Below are positions 36,531 to 48,301 of a DNA stretch of 64,000 nucleotides, piece by piece. The notes under the pieces are model-generated. The model saw only the letters and a program-made list of their open reading frames with translations, had not been told where the DNA came from and did no database searches. This DNA comes from Taudactylus pleione. Taxonomy: Eukaryota > Chordata > Amphibia > Anura > Myobatrachidae. The stretch lies in NCBI GenBank assembly GCA_031769625.1, contig JAUIMM010000200.1, forward strand, positions 53,900,001 through 53,964,000, read 5' to 3'. The position numbers and the translations under genes are program-made. Position 1 is the stretch's first letter, and every line of letters begins with the position of its first letter.

Positions 36531-36782
36531 CGTACAATAGGTAAGGAAATTAGACAATTTTAAGCAAATGTATTCGTCCCAAATAAGAAAGCAGGACAGT
36601 TCCTCGACCACATTTCCGATAAGTCGCCTCATATTAAGGTCATAAAGGTCATGAATGTCCCGTGGTAAGGCAACCCCAAAAGAAAAAAGGAAATTAACTA
36701 CCCCATGGAGTTTAATCGTAGGGCCCACATAAAGTGTTTCTGAATTGCCCGGATTTAAAGCCTGCTCTGATAGACACAAAGG

Positions 36783-36958
36783 GGTAAATTTACTAAGATG
36801 GGAGTTCTATTTAAGAAGTGATGTTGCACATAGCAACCAATCAGATTCTACTTCTCATTTATCTAGCACCTTCTAGAAGATAATACCTGGAATCTGATTG
36901 GTTGCTATGGGCAAAATCACTTCTTAATAGAAGTCCCATCTTAGTAAATTTGCCCCAA
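36783..36958. repeat. Foldback MITE
   Basis: GGGTAAATTTACTAAGATGG at the left is matched by CCATCTTAGTAAATTTGCCC at the right. The arms hold AACCAATCAGATTCTA and the inverse AATCTGATTGGTTGC. Confidence 0.85.
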
Positions 36959-37964
36959 AGGAATGTCCATCTAACTAAAAACCAGTGGTGAGGTCTTTTG
37001 ATTATTTAATGTTTTTTTAATATGAGGATAACAATTTGACCTATTACTGTGCAATCTTTTGTGTGCTAATTCTTGTAGTAAAACATGTGCCCGATACAAA
37101 ATCATTAATCATAATTGATAGTTTACAAATATTAAAACATTTCTTCTTGAAATACTTTCAATAAAAAGTCACAATCATTGTGTACATACACCATTGACAA
37201 GAAATCTGTTACCACTAAACTGCAGATGGAAATTGTCACTCTGTGTCGCCCTATCGCTAGGACGTGAGCTCATGACACAGAGGCGGCTTGCAGTGTTGTG
37301 GATACAGATTATAAACACCCATCGCGTTTCGTTGTTGTGGACGTCATCATGGGTGAAGTAATAGTGGTCAGTGAAAAAACATCATATAATGGCCGGGTCA
37401 CTGATGTTAAAAAAAAAATTCAACAAAACTTGATACAACTTCCAGCTCTTTGTAACAGTGTATTAGTGCATATACCATGCGGTATACAGTAAATCAGTGT
37501 GGGTGATGAAGCGGGTACTTATTACCTGGGCTTGATGGAGGGGCTTGGGTCCGCTGCATCCTTCCCCTCTCCCTCTTACCTGTCAGCAGCCCAGCACATT
37601 GCTGTGCAGAGCTGCAGTGGGAGACTACTCTTTGTTGCTGAATAGCACCAGTAGTCTCTTTCTCCTCTACCTGTGGGGGGTGAGATCATACTGATCGTGC
37701 CCCTTCCTGGATTTGCACCCGTCTAAAGGGGCTCACAGCGCCCCCTCCCCAGCACCGCTGCAATTCGTTTTTTTTCTTTATTTTAAGGGGACGTGGCCAA
37801 GGCAATTCAAGTTGCCATTTGAAAACTATTTTGATGGAGAGATACAAAATCTGTCATAAAACTATGGGTTTGCCCATTGTATTTGCAGACATTTGTGGTA
37901 TGTGGCCAAGCTTGCTTAACAACAGATCTAAAGCAGAGGATTGCCACATACATCCCCTAAAAGG

Positions 37965-38297
37965 TGCGTATCCACTAGCAGATAGGGGGAACGACAGTAC
38001 GATGACAACATTGTAATCCTACAGTCGTTCCTCCTCCCCTGCAGTGCCTACACTGAACGATCAGCCATTCAGTGCAGGCACCCTCCCTCATCCCTGAGCA
38101 TGGTCAATCTGATGTTATCGGCAGATTGACCAGCATTTTCAGGCGATGACTGATGTCGAAAACGACTAGCGGGAGCACGCAACGCTGGTCGTTTGACATT
38201 TTCATGCCAGATTCATGCACAATTAAATGAGCGATCGAACGATAATTATATCTTTATTGTTCAATCACTCATTTTAATTGGCAAGTGGATACGCAGC
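37965..38297. repeat. Inverted-repeat DNA element
   Basis: The left end GGTGCGTATCCACTAGCAGA pairs with the right end GGCAAGTGGATACGCAGC. Inside are short subterminal palindromes such as GGGAACGACAGTACGATG and GGTCAATCTGATG / CAGATTGACC. There is no coding capacity. Confidence 0.6.
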
Positions 38298-38716
38298 ATT
38301 ACTGTGACACTGCATAATAGGCTGTCATCAAATCACTATAATAGACATATTTACAGAAACAGGGAAAGTAGGTAGAGTGCACTCATCATTTACTTCAGGA
38401 ATCCATTAATTGGCTGAGACAATATTCATGGTAATGCAGCTATGAATTAATCAGGTGTTAAAAATCTTACGGAGGCATCCCGGGTGCATCCTTGTGATTA
38501 CTGTCTGAGCCCAGCAAACTGCTGTTTCATGATATTTTGTCTATGAACACAAAGTACACTCACGACACAGCTCATGCTGCTATAGGAATGTGACTCGTAG
38601 ATGGCCAAAACACTATACAGTAGTGACATCTGCTGGTAATGAGACAGTGCTGCAGCCCATAAAAGAATATACTCCTATGATAAAACAATATTTAAAACCA
38701 AAAAAGAACAGCTTAC

Positions 38717-38829
38717 GTTTTGAAGCTATTCTAAACATCAGTCCTCTCTGGCTCACTTCCCCAAAAGCACCCAGATCATTTTCACAGTTTTCCATGTTGT
38801 CTACTAAGTTTCCAGAAGGAAGATCTCCC
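38717..38829 (-). CDS. TPCN3: Two-pore channel 3, second-last coding exon
   Basis: It encodes part of the C-terminal cytosolic tail (DLPSGNLVDNMENCENDLG, then SQRGLMFRIASK). The acceptor is TTTTACACAG and the donor is AAAAC/GTAAGC on the minus strand. It completes the Glu codon left by the previous exon and leaves one base of an Arg codon. It is hydrophilic and acidic, with no domain recognised. Confidence 0.88.
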
Positions 38830-39944
38830 CTGTGTAAAATGAATACCATAGAAAGATAAGTAACATTTATGGGCAAACTAACATCAATTAATAAAACATG
38901 CAAGTTAAATTCTAGACACATGGATCAATAAATTGTATAGAGCTGTAATTAAACTTTTTGGTGCCCTGTGCCAGAAAGAGCATTGTCGGAGCATACCCCC
39001 CCCCCCCCCCCAATTTTTCAAATACGGACATAAGTGGCGTGCCAAAAAAGGTGCATGTCCTCATGGGGAAGGGGCATGACAAATCTGATTTGTTTAGTAC
39101 GATGGTGAAGGCATACACGCACGCAGGGGGGTTTCTGAGTACCCAGAACCCTCCCCCCCCTGCCCGCCGATCAGTGGTGTAGTGCGGACCGCAGTGAGTG
39201 CGGTCCGCACTACACAGTAACAAACACACAGTGGACGGGTAGTACACTCGTACTACCTGGCGGCAGTGTGTTTGTTTTAGCAGCCAATGAGAGTCAGACA
39301 AACTGTCATTGGCTGCTGTATCCACGGAGGGAGCAGGGCTGGCGCTCACTCATGAGCTCCGCCTTCTGGCTCCCGCAGCAGAGTCATGACGTCTCTCCCA
39401 AAGTGCCGAGTGGGAGGACAGAAGAGCGGATGGTGGCGGGCACAGGGATTCAGATAAGTATATTGTGTTTGTCTTGTGTTATATATGGAAGGGGCACTGA
39501 ATAGGGCAGACCACTACTGGGGGCACTGTATAAGTGGCACTGCATTGGGGGGGGCACTGTATAAGGGGCTCTACATAAGGGGCACTGTTAAAGGGCCCTG
39601 CTGGGGGAACTGCATAGGAGGACCACTACTGGGGAGAGGGAGGTCTTTAATAAATTATGCTGGCTGTATTTATTTGCCTGCTGCATTCATGTTTCTTAGT
39701 GAGAGAGGTGTGTGTATCTGTCTGTCTCAGTCAGTGTGTGTATACCCCGTCATAGGCTGAGTGGTATATTTTACTGTAGAGGTCCTAAATCCTGTGTAAG
39801 CAGCTCCTGATCCTGATGACAATATGAGTAAATATTGAAACTTTGAAGGCATTTCCACTTCTGTGAATTCATCTTTAAAAATGCGCCTAGAGTGCCACAC
39901 CTTTCTGGATGATATCGGTATTTCTGTGAGGGCACCTGTAGCAG

Positions 39945-40400
39945 GTGAGGGGAAACAGTCGGGAAGCCGATGGACGGAATCTCGACCACCGGCTTCCCGA
40001 CTGCTTGATCCCGGCAAGGGTTAAATGACAGCTATCGAAATCCCGACGTCATTTTCCCTACGCCGGGAGACCGACACCCGGGTTATCGATCGAAGGTAAG
40101 CCGGGCGAAGGGCGCGGATAGCCACAGGGGGGGATGGGGAGGGGTAGGTTTAGGGTTCCCGGGGGGTGGGGGATTTAGGTTTAGGCACCCCCCCGGGAGT
40201 TAGGTTTAGGCTAGGGGAAGGGGGGGTGGTTGGGGTTAGGCACCACCCTGGGGGACTTCGGTTTAGGCGGCGGGGAAGGGGGGGTTAGGGTGTAGAATAG
40301 GAAAGTGAATACTTACCTTGGGACGATCGGGATTTTCATCCTTGTCGGGCTGCCGCAGTAAATGCGGCCGGCGGTAAATCATACTGAATCCCTGGCAAGT
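39945..40400. repeat. Inverted-repeat element with telomere-like G-rich core
   Basis: It carries AGTCGGGAAGCCGATGGACG against CCACCGGCTTCCCGACTGC at the left, a G-rich centre with recurrent GGGTTAGG and GGTTTAGG units (about 40143-40290), and the end CCGGCGGTAAATCATACTGA. It belongs with the elements at 36305-36530 and 52690-53180. Confidence 0.55.
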
Positions 40401-40825
40401 GCTCTCATTGTTCTAAGGGATTGTTATCAAAAAAACATTTTACTGAAGTACTGAGGTTTGCACCCCAGGTGTTGGATTTACTGAAGTGCGTGTGCCGGCC
40501 TACTCTTGAAATATAATTATATATATATATATATTTATTTATTTGTGTCTAGATTTTTCTTCTTTGGTTCGGTAACCAAGGATTTGGAAACCCCCCTTTC
40601 AAAATCTTGCGTTTGCCACTGGAAGGGGTAACGATCCCTTTGTACCACTGTTATCCAGACGTCACGGCCAAATACAGTGTGCTGCAGTGATGATACACAT
40701 TTATGCAGTATAACTCATCACCTTCAGCTGCTGGGGAGAAAAGATGAGGAAACTACCTGTCCCTCCCCCTCTCTATTAGGAATATATACACAATATGTAT
40801 AATATATATATATATATACACACAG

Positions 40826-40876
<51 letters not shown>

Positions 40877-40917
40877 CATATACATATATATATACACACA
40901 CACACATACATACACAC

Positions 40918-41215
40918 ACTCAGTATATATCTATATCAGGGGCGTCGGAATGATTTTATGTTGCGGGGCATAGTAGTCACTGCGTGAGGTCTTGGCAATA
41001 TTAATGATAGGGCCACCACTATTTAGTTGCCCCGGGTCACCCACAAACCTTAATCCGGCCCTGTACCCACATGGAAAGCCTAATATGTATTATTATGTTT
41101 ATAATTATGTGTAGATAAAACAGTAAGTGAATTGGAGGAGTAGCAAGAGGCACATGAAGATGCCTAATGACATTTTGGGTGTAAATCTGGCAATATAGTA
41201 TTTCTTCAGATGTTT
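40918..41215 (+). repeat. 300-bp direct repeat, copy 1
   Basis: It runs from ACTCAGTATATATCTATATC to TATAGTATTTCTTCAG and is nearly identical to 42648-42945, 1.73 kb to the right. Both copies are preceded by a TA/CA simple repeat. The copy includes AGGGGCGTCGGAATG and CCGGCCCTGTACC, ends of a common small element. Confidence 0.85.
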
Positions 41216-42593
41216 TGTCAAAAAAAGGAGGAAAGGGGGATCTGGGAGTAATTTAATGCACAGGATCTATTGAAATTAATTATTAAATAATTATAGAATA
41301 CCAACAGTATAGATTAAAATTTACAAGAAAAAATTATCAAAGCAATATATTTATTCCAGGGAGCACCACCAACGCTGTATATCACTATATAGGGTTAAGT
41401 TTTGCACAGGCAAAACAAGAAAAGAAAATTCCTTTTTTGGGGCACTCTTGTTAAATGAAATATAAGTATTGTGATATGATGGGGAGTTCTAAAACATAAC
41501 TTTTAATAGAAACATACCCTATAAAATATACATATATGAATCATAATACATATCATGAATATCAATGTTGAAAATAATATCTCAAAAAATAAAATATCAA
41601 TAGGCGAAAATATAGAAAACAGCAGCGTATACCTATTAGTATGATACACTGCCAGATACGTATTAATCCTGTTCACAATACCATTATAATAATGTCAGTG
41701 AATAGAACACATGCGATTTCATACCTTCAATACAAAAGCAAAATTCTGGCATACCCTTAATCTAACATAAGAAAAAATATCACATTGGTATCATGTACCC
41801 ACATAAGCATGAAAGGATCAATATCTCAAAAAACTGTATGCAACAAGTGGAAAAAATGTATATACGTAATAATAAATATCCACAAAATAATAGGCTTAAT
41901 TGCCAAGATAATGATTCACATTTATCAATTAATGAAATCACACAGTTTCAGATATAAACTCAATCAGGAATCTAATGCCTATCTAGTTTATATCAGCCTC
42001 TCAATTGCGATGACCTTAAATACATCAATCCTGTGAAAAAAGCAAAGGGGAAACAAGAAAAAAACTAATGCATATAGATTGCACTCATAATTTATATCAA
42101 CAGTGCAAATGATCGTTATCAACTTATACAAGTCTCTTAATAGTGATCATCCGCATGTGTATCTAAATGTCACTCAATATAAATAGGTCAGAGATACACA
42201 GGTTTAATAGAATGAGTAAGAGTAAGACACCTAGATGTCCCCCACTTCTTCTTTCTCCTGTTGTACCTATTCGCCTGGCATTGGACAGGTGATGAGAGAG
42301 TGGGGGGCTGGTATCTATGGAGCATAAAGTATAGTGGTGGGTTGTTAAAGGTCTTATGTAGCGGGAGTTAAATGATCTCTGGTGCCATCGGGTATAGCAG
42401 AAATCAAGTGCACCCAGACCAGTCAAGTCACCACCTAGAAAAAGAAAAGATTTTACCTGTGCAGAACTCTGTCTGTTTTTGTTAGTATCGTGTCGGATTA
42501 CAGTATCCGCGTCTGCTGCCTGTCAGCTGTGAATCAGCTGTGTCTCACCTGTCCCCGGCACGCATCAGCATGCCACACACACACACACCACAC

Positions 42594-42647
<54 letters not shown>

Positions 42648-42650
<3 letters not shown>

Positions 42651-42945
42651 TCAGTATATATCTATATCAGGGGCGTCGGAATGATTTTATGTTGCGGGGC
42701 ATAGTAGTCACTGCGTGAGGTCATGGCAATGTTAATGATAGGGCCACCGGTATTTAGTTGCCCCGGGGCCCCCACAAACCTTAAACCGGCCCTGTACCCA
42801 CATGGAAAGCCTAATATGTATTATTATGTTTATAATTATGTGTAGATAAAACAGTAAGTGAATTGGAGGAGTAGCAAGAGGCACATGAAGATGCCTAATG
42901 ACATTTTGGGTGTAAATCTGGCAATATAGTATTTCTTCAGTTGTT
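42648..42945 (+). repeat. 300-bp direct repeat, copy 2
   Basis: It differs from copy 1 by only a handful of substitutions (for example TCATGGCAATGTTAATG against TCTTGGCAATATTAATG), indicating a recent local duplication. Confidence 0.85.
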
Positions 42946-43018
42946 CTGTATCTTAAATAATAATGCGTAAAGTTCGTCATCATCTGTGCATGTACATGGT
43001 AACTGATCTTTATATCAC

Positions 43019-43053
<35 letters not shown>

Positions 43054-43055
43054 AC

Positions 43056-43169
43056 TCCAGTACTGCCATCCCCAGCTCCTGGATCTTCTTTTCAATGGCA
43101 GTTTCAACTTCACTCTTTTCCAGTGAATACTCCACAAAAAAGGCTTCCAAAATAAATGCTACAAAAATA
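43056..43169 (-). CDS. TPCN3: Two-pore channel 3 exon, end of domain II S6
   Basis: It encodes the cytosolic end of the last pore helix and the start of the tail: IFVAFILEAFFVEYSLEK, then VETAIEKKIQELGMAVLE. This block is highly conserved in TPC3 proteins and distinguishes them from TPC2. The acceptor is TTGTTTTACAG and the donor GGA/GTAAGT on the minus strand. It completes an Asn codon from the upstream exon (AA/T) and leaves two bases of a Glu codon. A CA-repeat starts immediately inside the downstream intron. Confidence 0.92.
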
Positions 43170-43519
43170 CTGTAAAACAAAAAAACATTTGTCAGTGGAA
43201 ATATAAACAATGAAAGTTAGTTTTCTTAGACAAAAGTCAACTGCACAAAGAGGATATATATAAGTGTAGAGCACCAGTGCTGGGGGAGAGAATGGAAGGT
43301 CCCCAAATGCAGTGAGTGCATTCAGACTGGTATTTACTTTTCGTGCTTTTCCAGGAATTTTTTTTATTATTATTTTTGAACTTTTTCTTTTTTGGAAAAA
43401 TTTATAAAAATACACTGCTCTATAAAATTACACAAATTGTGAGAAATATAGAAAATCATAATGGCATACATAACAAAGAAAATAAGAATAAAAAGTAGCA
43501 GAAAAGAAGTTGGAAAAGA

Positions 43520-43682
43520 GGCATAAAGATAGATGTACTACGCCTTGGATTGGAATCACCAGCCAATCAGCTCCAGTCAATTTTCAAACACAGCCTGTAA
43601 CATGTCAATTAGGAGCTGAGTGGTTGGCACTTTATCTCTCTCCACTTTCTCTTTCTCACAGGCTTAGTACATCTCCCCCATA
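43520..43682. repeat. Foldback MITE
   Basis: It begins AGATGTACTACGCCTTGGAT and ends AGGCTTAGTACATCTCCCC. The arms contain CCAATCAGCTCC and the inverse GGAGCTGAGTGGTTGG, as in the 10132, 53800 and 59390 copies. Confidence 0.75.
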
Positions 43683-44249
43683 ATCTTATGCAATGTTTAG
43701 AATACTTCAAATGTAAGTAAGTACTATACTATAAAGTGCTATTTATGAAAAAAAAAAAAAAATTATACAAGGATCAGTGGAGAGACTTTGTTTTATATAT
43801 TGTTTTTATTTGAAAATTGTATGAATTTACCGCCGGGCTGTGATGAAATTGTGAATTTTTGCTCTCTTTCCCATTACTAAGAAGGAAACACACTCAGAGC
43901 CCAAGTGAACATATTATTTAAGAGATATCTGTGGAATGCTTTGCTCATAGGGATGAAGGGGAAAATCTCATCAACTCCCTAGCAATAGTAACATGGGGAC
44001 CTGCCCCTCACAATGCAGAAATGTCTGTGCCTGATCAGGTACTGTATGGTGGGATGTTTTTCTTGGGCGTTTGAATAAATGAACCCCTTTTTTTTTTAAA
44101 TTGGAGATTTGCTTAAGATCAGTCTTTGATAGACTGCTCCCAAAGAGTTGATTTAATAAGATGGTGCAAAGAGCAAATATGTGCTCATTGCAACTAATCA
44201 CATCATATTTAAGGCCTCCAGTACTCAGGAATGCTAACAGTTGAAATCC

Positions 44250-45103
44250 GATTGGTTGCACTATGTTATTCAATGCAAGTTTTTTTGGCTGGTGTCTCAG
44301 ATGGCTACACCGAAATCTATTAAAACAATATATTTCATTCTTGTTACCGATGTGGAGAGGAGAACGCAAATTTATTTAATTGCTTCTGGCTTTGCCCATT
44401 GGTCAGAATGTTCTGGTTACAAATAAAACTGTATGCAGAAACTAATTTAATAAATTACTTGCCACTTACGGCAGAATGGGCTGTATTGGGCATTCTGCCC
44501 CCAAATATTAAGATAAGTAAGGGAGGGAAAAGGCTATTACTGGCTATAAGCGCAGCAGGTCGCAAAACTATCTTACAAGAATGGATATCGACACTAATTC
44601 CATCCTTATTATTCAGATCTAAATTATTTCATTTATTTCGAATGGAATGGGTGGAGGTTATTTTGGAGAAAGAATGTAAAATGGAGAAATTTTTCAACAT
44701 GTGGGAAAGTTACATATCTACACTGTCCATAGATATAAGACTTCAAATACACCAAAGTCTCCATAGTACTTCATGGTACTCACTGAGAATGGTCGATAAT
44801 GACCCACCTATTGTTTTAGATGCAGATTTTGATTAGATGGACTGAAAGGGGGGGGGGGGGGGGGGGGGCGAGAGAGCTTCAGTTTTATTTTTCAAATTTG
44901 ATTTAATTTGTTATATACTGTTTATACAAATGATATCATGATGGCTGAATATATTGGTAAAAGATATTACACTGTACCAATTGCACTTATAGTATCAGCT
45001 TAATATATAGAGATGTATGTTATACCATTTTATTATTTTGATTACTGTTTCTGTATTGTATTTTCTCTGTATATGGAATGTGTATTATACATGACGCTTC
45101 AAT

Positions 45104-45120
<17 letters not shown>
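44250..45120 (+). mobile_element. L1-like LINE 3' end
   Basis: Across frames it shows the L1-type C-terminal signature (CGEENANLFNCFWLCPLVR about 44351-44405). An open frame then runs to 44836 (PLTAEWAVLGILPPNIK, SAAGRKTILQEWI, MEKFFNMWESYIS), followed by a G-run (44850-44868). It ends in CTTCAATAAAAAAA, a run of A, and a TA repeat near 45100-45140. The A tail in plus orientation fits a 5'-truncated LINE insertion. Confidence 0.7.
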
Positions 45121-45136
<16 letters not shown>

Positions 45137-45238
45137 TTTCATGGCTGCATTTTTTTCTCTAGAGTGTAAATGAGTTTCATTATGTTTAATGTTCCCCTAA
45201 TTAAAAACTCCAGCTCTCCTTCTAGATTATTAGTATCT

Positions 45239-45427
45239 CAGAGGTTCTCAAACTCGGACCTCAGGACCCCACACAGTTCACGTTTTGCAGGTCACCCAGC
45301 AGGTGCACAGGTGTATTCATTACTCACTGACACATTTTAAAAGATCCATAGGTGGAGATTATTTGACTTGTGATCCAGTGAGGAGACCTGGAAAACATGC
45401 ACTGAGGACCGAGTTTGAGAACCTGTG
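45239..45427. repeat. hAT-type MITE, copy 3
   Basis: It begins CAGAGGTTCTCAAACTCGGA and ends ACCGAGTTTGAGAACCTGTG. The flanks TAGTATCT and GTATATCT resemble an eroded 8-bp duplication. Compared with copies 1 and 2 it lacks about 15 bases before the right end. Confidence 0.8.
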
Positions 45428-46063
45428 GTATATCTTAATGTACATTAGGCCTTATTCAGACACGGACGCTGGACCGATTTTGTCGCAGCTGTCTGATGTT
45501 TTCTTTAATGCGCCTGAGCTGGAGTGCGCATCTACAGCGATACTGCTGCGGGTCTGGATGCAGTGTGGGGGAAGCCGTAGCCCGATTGACAAACTGCAGC
45601 CATTTGGGGGGCAGGAAGGCAGCGTGTTGAAGAAATAAGAGGAGGCTCCCTTGTTTCTGGCATTGTCGGATGCAGCTTCACTGGCCTTGGCAGCTAGATA
45701 TTCTGAGCAACCGATGGTAACGATGGTGATCAGATGCTGCATCTTTGGATGCATGCGGTGGATCTGGATCTCCTGCTGCATTAACCGAAGAAGTGGCACC
45801 AACACCACTTAAGTCCATCAGGCTTATACCCCATAAGTACTCAGAAAAAAAACTTCCATTGGCTTCAGCCAATGTGCAGCAAGTGATTCCTTGGTGGGGC
45901 ACTCTTTTATAATAAATTAATTGATATAATTGATATCAGGAAATATACATATTTACAATATAACTTTTAATCGGTTCCATCTTTAAAGAGATGTCATATT
46001 TTCACAAAGAGTCAAAATAATCCCCAGAGTCACCCATCAATAAACACCCATAAATACCATATA

Positions 46064-46487
46064 CAGGTTGAGTCTCCGATATCCAAAATGCTTGGGACCA
46101 GGGGTATTTTTGATAACGGAATATTCCGTATTTTGGAATAATTGCATATCATAATGAAATATCTTGGGAATAGGACCCAAATATACACACAGAATGCATT
46201 TATGTGTTATATACATCTTATACACACAGCCTGCTGGTAATTTTATACAATATTTTCAATAATTTTGTGGCTCAAACAAAGTTTGTGTACATACATAAAA
46301 TTCAGTTATGTTTCATATACACCTTATACACACAGCCTGAAGGTAATTTTATACAATATTTGTAATAATTTGTGTCTTAGACAAAGTTTGTGTACATTGA
46401 ACCATCAAAAATCAAAGGTTTCATTTTCTCAGTCAAGCCAAAAAAATTCCGTATTTCGGTATATTTGGATATGGGAGACTCAATCTG
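46064..46487. mobile_element. Non-autonomous pogo/Tigger-type DNA transposon
   Basis: It starts CAGGTTGAGTCTCCGATATC and ends with the inverse, GATATGGGAGACTCAATCTG, flanked by TA on both sides as in the Tc1/mariner/pogo group. The interior contains AAAATGCTTGGGACCAG and AGACAAAGTTTGTGTACATT twice in related form. I recall this terminal motif from Tigger-type vertebrate elements; the family name is from memory. Confidence 0.65.
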
Positions 46488-46687
46488 TAGTTGATATCAG
46501 AAAATGGAAGGTTTTTTTTCTGAGTACTTAATATTCGATACAAAATTTGGTAACAAATTATTAGAATGTACAAAATTGCTGGTCTATAAATTGAATGACA
46601 TTGTTTTCCTGTGCAGGATATTATTTGTGTTTCTTAACATACCCCATAAGGCAAAGTTTGTATAAAAATCCAAATGGAAAAACTCAC

Positions 46688-46778
46688 TTGATTATCATAA
46701 TCACAATCACCACGTGGAAAGTGATGAAATAAAGCTTGGCTTCCGGGCGGGTTACCATAGAGAACCCAGTAGCGAGAA
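46688..46778 (-). CDS. TPCN3: Two-pore channel 3 exon, domain II pore to S6, after an AT-AC intron
   Basis: It encodes ATGFSMVTRPEAKLYFITFH and VVIVIMII, that is, the end of the pore loop and most of the last S6 helix. The donor is AA/GTGAGT. The 3' splice site upstream is AC, not AG: no AG fits the frame, and taking ACATACTAC/TTCTCG gives NQWHVLATGF across the junction, which preserves the family motif. An alternative AC three bases upstream would add one Leu. It ends with two bases of the Asn completed at 43169. Confidence 0.88.
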
Positions 46779-48301
46779 GTAGTATGTTAAGAAAAGTGAA
46801 AACTAAAACTTAATAAATTACAATATGTGCACATATCAAAGTGGTACAATACACAAATCTCAAACATTTTACCACAAATGTTTTTTTTTTTGTTTTTTTA
46901 TAGCCAGAGATTGTTTTCTTTCCCAATATAATTTTTATTGTATTAATCAAAGTGTGTGTATGGAAAGTCCAAGAACTGAATAATATAAAATATAAATATA
47001 CCAATGGAATTTTCTGTGAGCTTATCTATACTAGAAATAATAAGAACAATGTGTTTGTTTTTTCCAAGTTGGCCCAACCGATTTTCATGAAAACTGCATC
47101 ATTTTGTAGTGGAAACTCCTAGATATAACCTGCACTTTGTTTCATCTGGATCCGTCAAGTTAAAGCTGAGCAATAACAAAAACAAACTTTATGAACATCA
47201 TCAATTCAAGAGACAGATGTGGCACCATGTGCGTGGCCGGTAAGGGGTGGGGGGGGGGGGGGGGGGGAGAGGAGCTTTGGTCCTGCGTTCACTTGAATAG
47301 AATACATAGCAGTCTGTGCACAGGGCACACAGTGACATTGGTGTGAGTGGTGGGTGAATGGTCTGCTGCCACCAGTCTGCATAGCGCTGCTGGTCACGTG
47401 GGCCACTCCTGCCAAAGGGCCCCTATTCAAAGTAATACAACTAGAACACCTCAAAAAAAATGTTGGCAGAATTTCATCGTGGGCAAACAGCTATAAAGTC
47501 TGTATACTGAGGATAGGGCAAGTTAAGAAACACTGATGGGAACTATGGTACAGTAGCTTTAATTTCCAGTCTAAGCCTGAGCACCATATATAATTCACAC
47601 CCTTAGAATAGATACATGTGGAGACTGCTGGCGGTGTGGCCAAGCATCGGGTACCCCATTCCACATTTGGTGGCAGTGTCCAGTTCTGGCTGCCTTTTGG
47701 TGGACAGTTCAGAGACTATCTGAAGCGATTACAGACTTCTACTCCCGAATACCCGAGTTGTGGCTTCTGAGCCTCATGGACATGCCACTCTCCCAATTAA
47801 AATATCACTCACTTGAATGCTGCAAAGGAGACTATCCCAAGTTTCTGGAGATCCTTTGTTATGCCCACGATCTCTTGGTGGTTCCAGAGGTTGGATCACT
47901 ACATGGCCATGGAAGACCTCACATTCTCTACCAAACTATTTAAAGAAAATCCTACAAGTGCCGCCCACATTGCCTTCTTCTGCTCTTGTGCCTTAGAAGA
48001 TACGGTTGTCACCCCCCCCTCCTTCTTTCCTCTTCTCTTTCTATCCTTTCTTTCCGCTCAGCACTGTACATTGGATTTATTAAATTGTTTGTTATTTTAG
48101 TGTAAGTTTTTTGGCCTAGTGTCATGCCATTGTCTCTTATGCCACTATTTACTATGGGTTATATTTGATATGAGTGCTTACTTATTCCTATGTACACCTC
48201 CCCCTTTTTAAAAAAATTTTTTTTTTATTACTCTCAATAAATAGATTGCACAAAAAAGATACATGCTGAGGAAACCCCAATTTCAATAAGTTAAAGGATA
48301 T
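46779..48301 (-). other. U12-type AT-AC intron of TPCN3
   Basis: On the minus strand the intron begins ATATCCTTT (48301-48293), the exact U12-type 5' splice site. It ends with TTTTCTTAAC (46793-46784), a good U12 branch site, 5 bases before the terminal AC (46780-46779). All other TPCN3 introns here are GT-AG. Minor-class introns are known to be conserved in voltage-gated channel genes. The intron carries an L1-like fragment at about 47610-48240. Confidence 0.85.
47610..48240 (+). mobile_element. L1-like LINE 3' end inside the AT-AC intron
   Basis: Plus-strand frames give the L1-type C-terminal signature (CWRCGQASGTPFHIWWQCP, about 47630-47690). The typical tail of the ORF follows in two frames (YPKFLEILCYAHDLL; VPEVGSLHGHG; KLFKENPTSAAHI), ending at about 48220 with T- and A-rich sequence and TCTCAATAAATAG. 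Frameshifted and 5'-truncated. Confidence 0.65.

Larger units (their letters stand above)
34600..36790 (-). mobile_element. L1-like LINE 3' portion, degraded
   Basis: Minus-strand frames give the end of an L1/Tx1-type ORF2: LPRDIHDLYDL and LSCFLIWDEYICL (about 36670-36560), VVKNPLLMSMWRIWHY (about 36215-36165), and near 35830-35750 the C-terminal cysteine-rich signature CSKCNSPNITFLHCM followed by CPLIQQFW. The A-rich 3' end in minus orientation is about 34605-34620. An inverted-repeat element (36305-36530) interrupts it. Many stops; dead. Confidence 0.6.
32561..38716 (-). other. TPCN3 intron between the last two coding exons
   Basis: This 6.2-kb intron holds the 1.37-kb foldback element (32609-34010), an L1-like LINE relic (about 34600-36790), inverted-repeat MITEs at 35132-35448, 36305-36530 and 36783-36958, and a further element with GCGTATCCACT ends at 37965-38297. 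Nothing was recognised in 37000-37960 or 38300-38716. Confidence 0.6.
38830..43055 (-). other. TPCN3 intron, repeat-rich
   Basis: It contains an element with GTCGGGAAGCC-type ends and telomere-like repeats (39945-40400), TA and CA simple repeats (about 40830-40915, 42595-42645, 43021-43050), and a pair of 300-bp direct repeats (40918-41215 and 42648-42945). A gene-like signal was not found. A perfect short palindrome, AGTGCGGACCGCAGTGAGTG / CACTACACAG, occurs near 39180-39215. Confidence 0.55.
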
